64,000 bases of DNA from Cladocopium goreaui (lineage: Eukaryota; Sar; Dinophyceae; Suessiales; Symbiodiniaceae), in assembly GCA_947184155.2 (NCBI GenBank), contig CAMXCT020001137.1:80001-144000 (forward strand). Reading direction: 5' to 3'. Positions within the stretch are counted from its first letter, which is position 1. The number at the start of each line of letters is the position of its first letter. Under the pieces are notes generated by a model. The model was given only the letters and a program-made list of their open reading frames with translations, did no database searches and had not been told where the DNA came from. A program made the position numbers and the translations under genes. Below, one piece after another: positions 1 through 12,509 of this stretch.

Positions 1-936
1 GTAAAAAAACACAAGTGCCTCATTGCTAGTGGAAGATATGTCCTGTGAGGCTTGGATTCCTATACCTTTCGGACCTTTCGGACCTTTGATTGTAAACAAA
101 AGTGATGCCACGGCAGCATTTGTGAACAAAAACACGGCAAAGGAGTTAGTTTGATTAGTTCCGAAAACAGTGTACTCCGTGATTGGTTCCATCCAACATA
201 TTTTGCTTTACACTTGGTCTGTTGAAAAATGTTGTTGAATATCGATATTCTCGAATCGCACGCATCCCCACTGGATTTGAGACCGTCTTCACAGTCCAAA
301 CATAGACAGAAGAATTGACGAAACCAATGATATGTCAATGATATGGGTGTTTCATAAAATGGTGTGAAACACCCAAAACCATTGGTGTTCCTTTGAAACA
401 AAATGACCAATGTTACCAATGTTTGATGATTTTGGGGTCACTTCTTTTCGAAAAAGAAACCATAGGCAGCCCTCCATGGGGTCCATAAACCCATGGGCAA
501 CAGGACTCACCAAGCCAGGCCGAGCATCTGATAGATGTGTTTGTCCTCATCAATCACCTCAGCCAGGACGAGATGACTTAGGTTGCTGAGAAGCCTGGGA
601 TGAGACGGCTCAATTTACCCAAGTCACTCCCTGGTTTTTACTTTGGATCATAGCTGCTAAGGCCTTACTAAGTAGGTAGTAGCTACTTAACATATATGCT
701 AGTACGCAGGGGGTCCAGGGGGGGAGGGGGTGTAGGGGCCATGATTGGAGTGACCAAATGACCAAAAACATGACGCCCCAAAAAGATGCTGGCACATTCG
801 GCCACCAAAAGAACCTGCAACAAACCAATCCTCGTTCCATGTGATCCTTATTCCACCCATCTCCCAGCCCGAATTGAAATCAACTCTGAAATTCTTGCGA
901 CTCATTTACGACTTCATCAGTAATTATATGCCGTAT

Positions 937-1009
937 TCCATCAGTCCATCAGTCCATCAGTCCATCATTCCATCATTCCATCATTCCATCATTCCATCAT
1001 TCCATCATG
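937..1009. repeat. TCCATCAG / TCCATCATTCCA microsatellite
   Basis: Three or four TCCATCAG units are followed by about six TCATTCCA-type units in perfect tandem. This is a simple-sequence tract with no coding meaning. Confidence 0.9.
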
Positions 1010-2696
1010 TTATTCAAGATTCTCTCACTTCTCTGCATTTCGATCGAGAAAAACCAGAAAAACGACACCTCAGGAGGTCCAGGGTGCAGGTCCACCCGCG
1101 AAGAGGTTGTGGAACTTCCCTTCCGGATACGACCAGGTCCAGCTCAAGCTGTGGTTGGTCCAGGCTTCCTGAGATCAATCCACCCGTTTTTTGACTATTG
1201 CATAGACTATTGAATAGACCATCTGTTGAATCTACGCATTTTCATTGTGTTCAAGTGACAATTTGGAGGATACTGTAGATTTCCCCATCGTAGAGGGCTC
1301 ATGGTTTTCCTTCTTCTGGGACATTTAATTGTAACTTGCATAATCTTGCAAGCGCAATATTACGAGGCGATGCTGTGAAACCAGTTGGGGACTCGCAAAG
1401 CACAGTGGCTATCATGTTTTTTTTACTGCCAAAATGCCAAGTTATTGTTAAAAAACTTAAGTAACCATGGTTGTAAGAATGACAATTTCAGTTGGCCCCA
1501 TCCCCAGTGATCTGAAACAGTCCATGGATGATGTAAGGGAAACTTTTGACGAAACCAGAGTAGATACCCCAAATACTTCGCGGTTTCCTATGGTTTCGAC
1601 ATTTTCCCGGCAACCTCTGGAAGTCCAGGATCAGGTGTTGTACCTGGATGTTGCAGCATTCGCCCCCGCGCGTGCGGCCAGAAATGAGACACGCCTTGCG
1701 GATTGCTGGTGCCATCGTTGACCTGCCGGTGAAGTTGTAGAAACCTCGCAGAACTGAACTGGATCTGAAAACCATGACAGCAACCCTGAATTATCTGAAT
1801 TGGAGGCATCACCACCGGATTTATATAAAGGAGTCCGAGTCCCGACTTGAAAGTCCACAGCTTCAGCCTCGCATTTCTCATCGGCCCTCTCAAGGCAATC
1901 TTGAAATTTCCAACATGGTATGGGTCAAACTTGGATATTTGCAAATGGCATCCTCAAGCCAAATATACCAATTTCTGTGAGGTTCTGAAACCGTTAACCT
2001 ACACCAATTTTATCACTCCTGATTTCCAGTGGCACTTGTCTTGTCTTCAACTTCAGTAAAAGGGAAGACCGGGACCAAAACACGTGGTTTTCCAACCAAA
2101 TGTTCACTCCCAGGCAACGCCTCTTTGTCACTTGTGATCCGTGCCCACCTAGCCATGTTTGGGTGTGAAGTTCTTACCCAACGACCTTTTGATGGCCAGC
2201 ATCCAAATCAACCATACGAACCAGTATGGACCCTATAACACATGGCCGCAACAGCAATGGCCACATGGTTATATGCCTGATTATATGAATCACATGGATT
2301 CTATTGCTAAAATCCAAGGGGGTTCCACCCCAGAAAGTCAACTGGACCGCAGATTTTCTTGGAGGATCCATTTGGAGACTGGGCTCCCAAGAAACTGCGG
2401 AATTTTTGCTGTACCCTGACACCTAGGCGCCTCCAAGATATATATTTGATCTCTCTCTTTATTGCTGTGAATTGGTGAATTTGCTGTTTATATACCCTCC
2501 GGTAATCCAACATAGATTTTGTGGTATTCACGGCCAGGATCATCTTCCCACTCACGGCCAGAAACTGTGGTGAGGCACACGACGCCGCCTCTTCACTACC
2601 TGTGAGGAAGCTGTCCAGACTTGGAACATCCAGGGCAGGCTGACAAACAGGGTTTTGATATTTGTTATATGAAATTCTGGGGAGTGTTCAAATGTA

Positions 2697-2850
2697 CTTG
2701 CTGGATATATACATGTATATTCATACACACGTGTAAATTATATGTGTATACATGTAATATTGCATATACATGCATATATATATATATATGCATAGTATAC
2801 ATGCATATACATCCATAATATACATGAATATACATGCATGTAAATGTATT
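2697..2850. repeat. ATACATG-rich alternating purine-pyrimidine tract
   Basis: Imperfect repeats of TATACATG and CATATACATG surround a (TA)n core near 2778-2790. Most of the tract alternates purine and pyrimidine and is self-complementary, so it could fold back on itself. Confidence 0.85.
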
Positions 2851-5499
2851 AGCCAATTCATTTCGCTATTGATACTGTATTTCGTGGATAGATCGATAGC
2901 TCCTACATCAGGTGGTCACTGTGTGATTTCAAAGGGTTTCAGACCGACGAAATTAGGCAAATTAGATCTGCTGACCTAGTAGCAAGGAAAACAGCGGACA
3001 AACTTTCACAGTTCGACTCCTCCAAACTGACTCCAATTGCATGATGTTTCTGTTTGTTAACAAATGGGGTTGTGATCCTGTTAGGGGCTTATAGACCTGT
3101 CTGAAATGTTCGTGTTTCCTGGGCGCATAAGTACTCACAGATAAAGTGTATCTGGATGTGTTCGCACGATCACCGTATTCACGTTGACTCGAGACGTGCC
3201 AGTGTTTGTAGGCCAAACAGGCAAACAATTCAGAAGAGAAAATCAGATTCACGCATTTTCAAATTCCCAATTTCACATGCATGGCTAGACAATGGGGTGA
3301 CTTTGACCCAATAATTTGGTCACTTAGTATGAAGATTGAAGATAGATCTTGAACCATGATTTGTGCCGGTAAAAATGAAAATATTTTGTTGGGATCTGTG
3401 ATCCTGTTCAAATCATCATAATACTATCCGTGAAAACTTAGAATTGAAAAACGCATTCAATACATGGTTTACGTCAATATGGGATATATAAGCATGATGT
3501 ATCCGTCCACGATATACAAATTGGCAGTTTTTGTCCTACTTCCATTTCGATCATCTCCCATGACCACGTGGGCAATCCGAAGAAAAACGAAACTCTGGTG
3601 AGACGGATTAAAATTTGCAAAATTGAAAGTCCAACCAAAGATGACCAAAATTTTAAGTTTTCTGGTTTCCAAATTTTCCAATGCTTATTTTTCTACCCTG
3701 ACCACACAAGAGGTAGCGAAATCACTGCTCTTTTCAACCTGTGTACCACAATCCTCTTCCGTCGCCACGACAGAAACCACCAATGCCGCCACGAACAAAA
3801 ACGCTTTGACGCCGGCCGTGACCATGACAAGTTGGTGAACCACGGTTCAACAGCACAGCATATGAAATACTCAGAGAAATGGATGGAATATGCCCAGGCG
3901 TTTATGAATTATATAAATTTTCAGCTTAAATATAGATGGAATTATGCCCATATATAAACATTCTAAACTTGTTTATGGATGGAATATGTTTATTGTTCTC
4001 AACTTGCACAGCTCTGATGGCGGGCAGATGGCGGGCGAAGATACTGAGCCCGACTGCACATGTAGGATTCAACACTGCAAGCTGTGACAACTGGACATTC
4101 CAGTTTCTGCGTTTGTTTCCAATAAGGTTTTATCCCTTCGGGAGAAAACTCATATATGTATATGTAGTATATGATATGGGTTACATACGGGTTTTTGATA
4201 TGAGTTGCAGACAAGTTTTTGACCGTTTTCTAGCTAGGAGGCACACCCAAGTATGATATCCTGCAATTTTGGAATTTTGGGAATTGGTTCCCACTGCGGC
4301 GATGACAATGGTTTTTTGTGTGGAGTTTGGATTCGTACAAAATCCAAACAATGGAAATCAACATTGTTAACATATTGGGAAATCAGACCTCTGGCAATTC
4401 GTCTCGGGATACTTGGGACGGTGATGGTTTGTTTTGCATGTGGGTCACAAAATCAAACCGCTGACGTGGCAAAACAACATTGCGATGTTTCCTTTGAAAT
4501 TACACCACGTTTTGAATGTGTAAAACAAATTTGCTGGTGCCAAAAAATAATAAAGCACAAGGTCAAACCATAGGAACCCAAAACATCATGGGCGCATGGC
4601 CGGCCCATTGTTATCCTTATGTCCGGATTTTGAGCCACACCCACGCAAGCAATCCGCACAAATGCCCAGACGCAACCGTTCTTGTTTTTTTCATCGGGGT
4701 ACAAACAACCACTGGAGATGCCCCTGCATAAAAAACCAAGGAAAATGACAAAGATCGAATTCAATGCGATTTTGTACCTGAATTCACGATTGCAAAAGAA
4801 AAAACGAATGCAAAGGAAAGAGACGAACGCATTTAAAACTAGGAGGAGGGTACGAAAACTAGCTTCCCGGGATGCTTACTTAGATGCCCGAGACGTGTAG
4901 ATGCGAAATGCGGCAATCATATTATTTTTATTTACCTGCTGCCAGCTGTGAGCACCCCATGGAAAAAAATACGCGGCAAATTTCCAGACAAAATCTTGAA
5001 AGAAAAAAACATTGCCCAAACCGGAAGCCAAAAATCAATGCACAGACAGAAATGCGTATACTGGATGAAAGATAAAGAGGAAACAACATGACATTACAAG
5101 AAATATGATATATTATATTATGCAAATGAAACGGCGCACGGCGAGCTGTCTCTTTTAAACTGGGCCGCGAAGGTCATACACAGTTATCGTGCATGCCACA
5201 AATGACAATGTGATTTCACATGTCACCACATGGTTGTTGTCGATACGTCCCATGAGTCCACACTTCTCGATTTGTGCTGTGTGTCATCCTTGCGCAGTGG
5301 TCATGCAGCTGTAATGGAACTGAGAAGTACTGACATCAAAGTTTCGCACTCCTCCTTGGATTGGTGGGTTTCAACTGTCCAATCCACATCCGTCCATCTG
5401 ATTTTCTCTCACCACCGCTGCACTACACACATCTCATGCACAAGAAAATGAGAATCGGGCTTTGGGTTTACCCGGCAACCCCATTTCAAATTTCATCCA

Positions 5500-5778
5500 T
5501 CACTCAATGAAAACCATCTCAGGCAGCTGATTTGCGTAAGCCTGGACCCTCTCAGCAATAAGGTTCTCCTCGTTGACTCTTTGTCGATCTGCAATTCTTT
5601 CAAGTCTGTCTCCAAGCTGCTGATACAATCTGATTCTTGGTCCCCTTTCTAAGGGCTGTCCACCATTCAAAGCCTCCAACACCATCATGATGCATCTTTG
5701 AATCTGCAAACTTTTCCTGGGCAAGAAACACCTCGGCATCCATGCAACATTTATTGCATGCTGTCCATGACATTGCAT
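5500..5778 (-). pseudogene. C-terminal fragment of the 288-aa coiled-coil protein family
   Basis: A 92-residue minus-strand frame whose second half resembles the C-terminus of the protein at 16185-17051. Both have an R-L-[YF] motif, then a [QY]LGD block (RLYQQLGDRLERIAD here, RLFTYLGDHIESLSD there), then a Glu/Ala-rich helix of the same length. The upstream part of the family protein is not found, so this is probably a truncated copy. No known domain was recognised. The similarity was judged by eye and is the only support. Confidence 0.45.
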
Positions 5779-6480
5779 GGAAAACCCAAAACAATTTGTT
5801 TTGGTTTGAAACGGTTGTCACACTGTTAAGTACAGATACCGATACCACACAACTGGTCTGTGTGCATCCATGCTATGTACGTTGGTTACTACATGGTTTA
5901 CATGTAATCACCCCGCCTTCACACCCAAAAGGCTGGTTCAAGCCGTGGAGTGTGAACCTACCAAAAAACACCAACCGTTCGTTTTCCTTCCATGAGGACA
6001 TCGTCTATGTCCCACAGCTAAGTGCCATGGAAGAACCAAGTTTTGAAGCAACAAAATGGCACACAAAAACCAAATTGCAACGTGTGAAACTTCAGTGCTA
6101 TCACAGCTCTCAGGGTTGCTGCTGGTGAGATCACGTTAACTCACCACACAGCCATTGCATGAAAACTGAAAATTGCAAAGTACTGCAATGGAGATCGTGT
6201 TAGCTCCGTGCGCAGTCTGGTATCCATCCCAGGGATCGTGTTAGCCCTTGGCATGGCTCATTTTTCTCAACTTGCATGTCTTGGGTCATTCAACGCTCTC
6301 ATGCATTGAGCAACTGCAGTGTCAGTTTCCTCCGGTCCATCATTCAGCATGGCAATCTGAAATGGAATCGGCCACTACACTCCCAGAGCTTGGGACGCCC
6401 ATGACTGGCGTTGCTGATGCGGTTGCAGCGGAAAGCAGGCTTGTACCCACTTGGATTGCTTGGTGAGCTTGTCTCAGCTC

Positions 6481-7329
6481 GCTTCAATTCACAATCCTTC
6501 AGTCTCAATCTAGACTTCATCTTTAGATTCCACCCCCCTCTGCCTTGCTTCAGAGACCTTCAGTCTCAATCTAGACTTCATCTTTAAATTCCATTCTCCC
6601 TGCCTCAATTCACAGACCTTCAGTCCCAATCTAGACTTCATCTTTAAATTCCACCCCCCGCTGCCTTGCTTCACAGACCTTCAGTCTCAATCTAGACTTC
6701 ATCTTTAAATTCCACCATTCTCTGCCTTGCTTCACAGACCTTCATTCTCAATCTAGACTGCATCTTTAAATTCCATTCTCCCTGCCTCAATTCACAGACC
6801 TTCAGTCTCAATCTAGACTTCATCTTTAAATTCCTCCCCCGCTGCCTTGCTTCACAGACCTTCAGTCTCAATCTAGATTTCATCTTTAAATTCCACCATT
6901 CTCTGCCTTGCTTCACAGACCTTCATTCTCAATCTAGACTTCATCTTTAAATTCCATTCTCCCTGCCTCAATTCACAGACCTTCAGTCTCAATCTAGACT
7001 TCATCTTATAGTTCCACCCCCCTGCCTCAATTCACAGACCTTCAGTCTCAATCTAGACTTCATCTTTAGATTCCACCCCCCTTCCTTGCTTCACAGACTT
7101 TCAGTCTCAATCTAGACTTCATCTTTAAATTCCACCCCCCCTGTCTTGCTTCACAGACCTTCAGTCTCAATCTAGACTTCATCTTTAAAAACGCCCCTGC
7201 CTCGCTTCACAGACCTTCAGTCTCAATCTAGACTTCATCTTTAATTCCACCCCCCCTGCTTCACAGACCTTCAGTCTCAATCCAGACCCACCCCCTCTGC
7301 CTTGCTTCACAGACTTCAGTCTCAATCTT
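6481..7329. repeat. 60-bp minisatellite, about 15 units
   Basis: About 15 head-to-tail units of roughly 60 bp built on the core CTTCAGTCTCAATCTAGACT, followed by a C-rich stretch of variable length and TGCCTTGCTTCACAGA or TGCCTCAATTCACAGA. Two unit types partly alternate. The last units are shortened. Open frames through it simply repeat the unit and are not genes. Confidence 0.95.
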
Positions 7330-7439
7330 TGGTTCCGTTAGTCTGGAAGTCCGCCCGCTGCTCTGGCTTTGTGTTTGGGCGCGGCTCTGGAGATGCAGGC
7401 TTTCATCTGTTCGGAATCTGGACCTTCTACAGGCCCTTG

Positions 7440-7835
7440 GTTTGCCAGAGGGCTTCACGGGGGCTTCAAGGTGAAGGGAAGCGCGAAGGGGGGCTGAAGA
7501 GGGCTTGAAGGGGGCACAAAGAGAGCTTGAAGGGGGCTTGAAGGGGGCTTGAAGGGAGCTTCAAGGTCAGGACCTTCAAGGAGGCTTCAAAGAGGGCTTC
7601 AAGGGGGGCTTCAAGGGAGCTTTAAGGGGGAGCTTCAAGGGAGCTTCAAGGAGGTTTCTTTTTTCTACCATTCGCCTCTTGGCTTTCGCCAGATCAAGGG
7701 GGCTTCAAGGGGCTTTAAGGGGGCTTCAACGAAGGCGGCTTCAGAGGGCTTGAAGAGGGGACGAAGAGGGCTTGAAGGGGGCTTAAAGGGAGCATGAACG
7801 GGGTTTGAAGGGGGCTTGAAGGGTTTCAAGCCTTC
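7440..7835. repeat. GGCTTGAAGGGGG minisatellite, G-rich on plus strand
   Basis: Degenerate tandem units of 11-14 bp (GGCTTGAAGGG, GGCTTCAAGGG). The tract is interrupted near 7655-7700 by a short piece resembling the 3' end of the retroposon at 62053 (T-run, then TGGCTTTCGCCAG). The reverse complement of the same repeat returns at 8249-8415 and 9270-9390. Confidence 0.9.
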
Positions 7836-7839
7836 AGAC

Positions 7840-8248
7840 CTTCAGCCCTCCCTCCCCTCTTCCCCCGCGAGGACCCCTTCAAGACCAATTGAAGGGTACC
7901 TTGGAAGGGGGGGGGGGTGCTCGGAACCAACCCCGCATAGACGTCGGCATGAAAGACCGCCAGTATCTGTGCCATACGAATTAACTCAGCCATATCCACT
8001 GGAGACAGGATGCAGGCATGCTCAACAGCTCCAGTAAGAGCAACTATTGCCCGCCCAAAATCCTCCTTACTGAGGTAACCGCAACCAGTTTTCACGATAA
8101 CTGTTCCATCGGTGCACTCCTGAGAGCCCGGCTGCCTCCAAGGCGATCTCGTCGAGTAGTGGTATGATGCCCGTCTCAGGACCGTGCATAGACAGCTAGC
8201 CGCGGATCGATTCCCCCCGGGTACGGGGCCGCGATCGTGGGGCTGGAT
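7840..8248 (-). other. unique block between inverted minisatellites
   Basis: About 400 bp of non-repetitive sequence lies between a G-rich minisatellite and its C-rich inverted counterpart. A minus-strand frame is open through it (about 8266 to 7930) and part of it, around SKEDFGRAIVALTGAVEH, reads like a protein. The frame runs into repeat at both ends. I cannot assign it; it may be a gene fragment or chance. Confidence 0.3.
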
Positions 8249-8415
8249 CCGAGAAGCCCTTCTCAAGCCCCCTTGAAGCCCTTCTCAAGCCCCCTTGAAG
8301 CCCTTCTCAAGCCCCCTTGAAGCCACCTTGAACGGGTCTCAAGCCCCGCAAGCCTCCTTCAAGCCCTTCTGAAGCCCCCGTCCAGCCCCCTGGAAGCCCG
8401 TCCAAGCCCTTCCCA
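8249..8415. repeat. inverted copy of the GGCTTGAAGGGGG minisatellite
   Basis: Tandem AAGCCCCCTTGAAGCCCTTC units, the reverse complement of the 7440-7835 array. With that array it forms a large imperfect inverted repeat around 7840-8248. Confidence 0.85.
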
Positions 8416-8879
8416 AAGGGCTCTTTTATGTAATAACTTCTGTGCGACAACTTCGGTGCCCTAACTCCTGTGTAACAACGGCTGTTTAAGATGATGTAAA
8501 TGATGTAGCTAATGTACATGACTGGTAGGAGATGTATGTTATGTAGATGAAGTTGATTTATCTGGGAGATGTAAAGGAAGTGAAAGTATAATACTACGAA
8601 GACGAACGTGGTAGCTGTTCTTGGGGAAATACACTGCGCAGGAGCCTAAGCAAAAAATGACGACCATCAGGATCAGCTTTCCGAAACTGCGCAAACAATC
8701 AAGAAGTTCAGTCCTTCGACATCATGCCAAAAACAGCAACATACAACCAATGTTATCTCGTCCAAGCTGCCAAAAGATATTCTCAGAACAAGCATGGAAA
8801 GAATAAAATATGGCCCATCCTGGTCGCAGGCTCTTGGGCAGACCGATCTCCTTGAAGAAGTTGTAGCATGGTGGTAGTC

Positions 8880-9235
8880 CTTAAATAAAGAGTTTGAATT
8901 TAGATCATGGCATTGTGGAAGGCAAGGGGGGGGAAGTGTAAATCAAGAATTAGATTTTAGATCATGGCATTGTGGAAGGCAAGGGGGGGAAGTTTAAATA
9001 AACAGTTAGGTTTTAGATCATGGCATAGTGGAAGGCAAGGGGGGGAAGTTTAAATAAAGAGTTAGATTTTGGATTACGGCATAGTGGATGGCAAGGGAAT
9101 GGAAGTTTAAACAAAGAGGTAGATTTTAGATCATGGCATTGTGGAAGGCAAGGGGAAAAGTTTAAATAAAGAATTCGATTTTAGAATTTAGAGCATGGCA
9201 TTGTGGAAGGTAGGGAAGGGGGCGGAAGTGAGTAG
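8880..9235. repeat. 60-bp minisatellite, about 6 units
   Basis: Six direct units of 55-65 bp with the core TTAGATCATGGCATTGTGGA, each followed by AGGCAAGGGGGG and GAAGTTTAAATAAAGA. Units differ by a few substitutions and by G-run length. Confidence 0.92.
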
Positions 9236-9269
9236 GCTGGGGGGCGCTATTGGAGCCGCAAGTGATCGG

Positions 9270-9390
9270 TTTCCTTCTCAAGCCCCCTTGAAGCCTTTAA
9301 AGTCCTTCTCAAGCCGCCTTGAAGCCCCCGTTAAAGCCCCCTTGAAGCTCCCTTGAAGCTTTTCTCACGCCATCTTGAATCCCCCTTCAA
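9270..9390. repeat. further AAGCCCCCTTGAAGCC units
   Basis: Short tandem and degenerate units in the same orientation as the 8249-8415 array. A few more units occur at about 9706-9785. They flank the retroposon copy at 9394. Confidence 0.8.
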
Positions 9391-9393
9391 GCC

Positions 9394-9700
9394 TTTTTTT
9401 TCCGTCCAACGCCATGTGGCTCTCGCTAGGTCGTTAATCAAGCCGGAAAGCTGATGCAGATTGGTAAATTCAGCGAATTAAGACAATGTGCACCAAAAGC
9501 AGAACTGAACAAGGATCGATACATAATCCATAGAGCTGTCACCGTGCAAGGCCACACAACCAATACAAAACAACCAAACAAGAAGCAAGAACAAAACAAA
9601 CAAACACAAACAAACCAAACACAACCCCACGGCCGGTGATCAGCAGGTCAGTCCATGGTCATCTGAAACGCATCAGAAGAGATGATAACATTGTATCAAC
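9394..9700 (-). mobile_element. 5'-truncated retroposon copy 1
   Basis: Read on the minus strand, this ends in a GGCGTTGGACGGA block followed by a run of A (T-run at 9394-9401). It matches the 3' parts of the copies at 10186 and 62053: the CCGTCCAACGCC block, the TCGCTAGGTCGTT block, GATCGATACATAATCCAT, and an A/C-rich AACAAAAC segment. It stops at about 9690, earlier than the other copies, as expected for 5' truncation during target-primed reverse transcription. It carries no coding part. Confidence 0.65.
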
Positions 9701-9785
9701 GAAGAAGAAGCCCCCTTCAAGCCCTTGGGGGCTTCACAAAGGTGATGCCCCCTTTAAGTTTCCTTGAAGCCCCCAAGAAGGGCTT

Positions 9786-10185
9786 CCTCGCGTGACGTGG
9801 TAGACGAGTAAGTCTCAATACACCGCGACCCGCCGAAAGGCACAGGGCGTCGGTCAAAAAAAATGAGAGTCCGGCAGAAGATAAATGCAAGAAGTGGTGT
9901 GTGAAAGAATTGAAGAATAAAAATCATGCAAACCAATGCACAAGAAAAATGAGAAAAATGCCAGAAACAAAAGCATAAACAGAGAAAAATGCAGAAAATC
10001 TATAAAAAGCCGCAAAACAAACGAAATGACGCACGTGCTGGCAGGTTGCTTTTTTTGGACTGTCCAGGCGGCTCTTCCCGGCTCTGATCTGCCGTCAGGG
10101 GGTGATGCGTCGTGAAGACGTAATGGGTCCTCAAGACAGGTGTCATCACAATGCGTCGTCGAGAGATAGTGCGTTGTCAGGGTGC
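9786..10185. other. no gene seen
   Basis: Minus-strand frames are open here but lack motifs. The stretch separates two retroposon copies and carries no repeat that I recognise. Confidence 0.4.
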
Positions 10186-10812
10186 TTTTTTTCCCGTCCA
10201 ACGCCACATGGCTCGCTAGGTCGTTTATCAAGTCATGACAATGTGATACAAAAGAGAACTGAAATGGATCGATACATAATCCATTGAGCTGTCACCGTGC
10301 AAGACAAAAAAACAAACACCAAAAACCCAAAAACAACCAAAACAGACAAAAACACAAAAACAAACAACCCAAACCAGAACAAAAACAAAAACCAGCACGG
10401 CCGGTGGTCAGCTGAGATGATAACATTGTATCACCTTAGGGATTGGTATGGCAATGCAAAAAAAGCGAAACAACAAACCACAAAGTGCCATACAACAATC
10501 TGTAAGCCAGGAAGCAACAGATGCACAATGCGGAAACCAAGGCTACCCCAGCCAGGAGCCTTGAGATCACAGAGTGCAAGCCGCACGGGCAACATTCTCA
10601 CGATTCATGGATACGTCTTGCTGTCTTGTCGCATCTGGTAAGTAGACGTTGAAAAGTGAAACGTGGTGTGAAAGCGGAGCTAAGATGAAACGACAAAGAA
10701 ACTAACGGCGCTCATCAGAGTCGTCTCAGGTGTGCTTTGTCTATCATTAGCCTTGAGTGGCTTCTAGTGCTCTTGCAGGACATCTTCGTAAGTGAGTTCT
10801 GGTAGATTGGCA
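10186..10812 (-). mobile_element. retroposon copy 2, cut by a split-repeat element
   Basis: Poly(A) end at 10186-10192 (T on plus), then the same order of blocks as the 62-kb copy, including the shared GAAACCA-GGCTACCCCAGCCAGGA-like block near 10540-10575 and GAGATCACA after it. It runs into the last codons of its ORF and stops at 10812, where the split-repeat element begins. The 5' part is missing. Confidence 0.6.
10764..10812 (-). pseudogene. C-terminal stub of the retroposon ORF
   Basis: The minus-strand frame ending in TAG at 10764-10766 reads ANLPELTYEDVLQEH. The protein at 62803-63216 ends NLPYHEDELQEH. The stub is cut at 10812/10813, exactly where the B2 repeat of the neighbouring element begins, so the rest of the ORF was lost at or before that insertion. 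Confidence 0.6.
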
Positions 10813-11257
10813 TTATTCCTCCATAAACCAGGTCCAGGTTTAAACTAAACAGATCTTGGTGGTGGAAGTTTCCAAGTAGAATACTGTAAAGGTTGATGAG
10901 GTTAATGTATCGACATCTATACAAACGTATACAAACTAACAAAAGAAATACGCGCCACGTGATTCCGCATTCTCCTTCGTCTTGCTTCGTTAAACATTCC
11001 CAAACTGAAAATGATGAAAAAGGGTTCGATCCGTTTCGAGAAAATTCGGACATGAGTGCAAACGAGCGGTGAAGCAGCTGCGATCCAGCGCGTCCTTTTT
11101 TATCTTCCAGGTTTGCACTGTCGGGGAAGTTTCGAGATGCTGGCCTTGATTCCAGCTTCAAATGAGTGGTGCCGGATAGGTTCATGCTGCCTATCCATGT
11201 TTGAACTTCGACTCAGTGAGTCATGTTTCTCCAAAGTCAGTGCACCCGTTGATTCCC
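10813..11257. repeat. B2 repeat of split-repeat element
   Basis: 445 bp, nearly identical to 11583-12026. It begins TTATTCCTCCATAAACC and ends GTTGATTCCC. It is the outer left end of the element. Confidence 0.9.
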
Positions 11258-11280
11258 TTCAGGGTGGGAGTGTAACGGGG

Positions 11281-11582
11281 TGGGTACTCGAAAATTTCCC
11301 TTATAAAAAGGGGTCCCTCCCTCCCACCACTTGATGGGTAATGCACCAGCAGAAAATTAATATTAACATGACCACCACTGACGTGTGTTTCAGTGTTGAT
11401 TGTTCGTTTAGAAAACAGAAGCGGTCAAGAATTGTTTGTTGTTAAACTTGAGTGTTTCAGTTGCTGTTTGCAGAAGAGATTCTTTCACCACAAGACAGTT
11501 TGAAGTCGAGGACCTTATTTGCGATACCTCACAATTTTTTTTGAGGAATAATGCTTTCATCTTTTTTCAAAAGAGTGACACC
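11281..11582. repeat. A2 repeat of split-repeat element
   Basis: 302 bp matching 18383-18694, apart from an 11-bp gap and a few substitutions. It contains CCCTTATAAAAAGGGG, a TATA-like symmetrical box, close to its inner end, and ends GAGTGACACC. A 23-bp spacer separates it from B2. Confidence 0.9.
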
Positions 11583-12026
11583 TTATTCCTCCATAAACCA
11601 GGTCCAGGTTTAAACTAAACAGATCTTGGTGGTGGAAGTTTCCAAGTAGAATACTGTAAAGGTTGATGAGGTTAATGTATCGACATCTATACAAACGTAT
11701 ACAAACTAACAAAAGAAATACGCGCCACGTGATTCCGCATTCTCCTTCGTCTTGCTTCGTTAAACATTCCCAAACTGAAAATGATGAAAAGGGTTCGATC
11801 CGTTTCGAGAAAATTCGGACATGAATGCAAACGAGCGGTGAAGCAGCTGCGATCCAGAGCGTCCTTTTTTATCTTCCAGGTTTGCACTGTCGGGGAAGTT
11901 TCGAGATGCTGGCCTTGATTCCAGCTTCAAATGAGTGGTGCCGGATAGGTTCATGCTGCCTATCCATGTTTGAACTTCGACTCAGTGAGTCATGTTTCTC
12001 CAAAGTCAGTGCACCCGTTGATTCCC
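11583..12026. repeat. B1 repeat of split-repeat element
   Basis: 444 bp direct copy of B2. It directly follows A2, making the A2/B1 junction that equals the joined outer ends. Confidence 0.9.
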
Positions 12027-12509
12027 CACTGCGACAAGTGCGCTGGCAGGACAAGTTCAAACGTTTCTGCATCACGTAGACAGATCGGAGAAAATCTAAG
12101 CGGAATGGTTGATCTGCTGGGTTGCTGCGGCTGGCAACTCTGCAAACCGATAAGAGAAAATGCCTTTGTATTCAAGTCTACATAATCCGCAACCAGAGTG
12201 GTACTCAGGGATGTCGAAGCACTTGCACGAATGGAGGTCGATCTCGCTGCATCGTTGTCCAAATAATAGGATACCAAATTTTCCATGATAAATTTCGACC
12301 ACACTCTGAGCGCAACGACCACTGGAAAAAGTTTCGAGTTCAAATATTGTGTGTCTTTGCTCTTCAAGAAAAACGTTCAGCAGGGATCCCAAAATGTAAG
12401 ATCCGAAATATGAAACCACATTGCCAGCTGGGTTTAGCAGCATGCCACCGATGCTCACAGGTCGAGTGTTCGTTGGTTCAGAAGTCCCGTCGGCGAAAAT
12501 TATCCAACT
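12027..12509. other. internal stretch without clear gene
   Basis: Minus-strand frames of up to 120 codons (12458-12096) are open, but none has a recognisable motif. It may hold a further decayed copy of the coiled-coil ORFs that follow. Confidence 0.35.

Larger units (their letters stand above)
1..5499. other. gene-poor stretch
   Basis: I find no supportable gene here. Open frames are short, lack recognisable motifs and show no consistent strand. The stretch holds simple repeats (listed separately) and AT-rich DNA. Introns or an unknown non-coding transcript cannot be excluded from sequence alone. Confidence 0.5.

Noticed and set aside
60-419. 119-codon minus-strand frame as gene
   Set aside because: No motif, Cys/Phe-rich composition typical of chance reading of AT-rich DNA, no neighbour support.
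2665-2979. frames in the ATACATG tract
   Set aside because: They encode only Ile/Tyr/His/Met repeats from simple sequence.
6481-7329. CRISPR-like array
   Set aside because: Units are near-identical over their whole 60 bp with no unique spacers, and no cas genes are near. It is a minisatellite.
11020-11045. tRNA B-box-like sequence GGTTCGATCC in the B repeat
   Set aside because: No A box, no acceptor or anticodon stem can be drawn around it.
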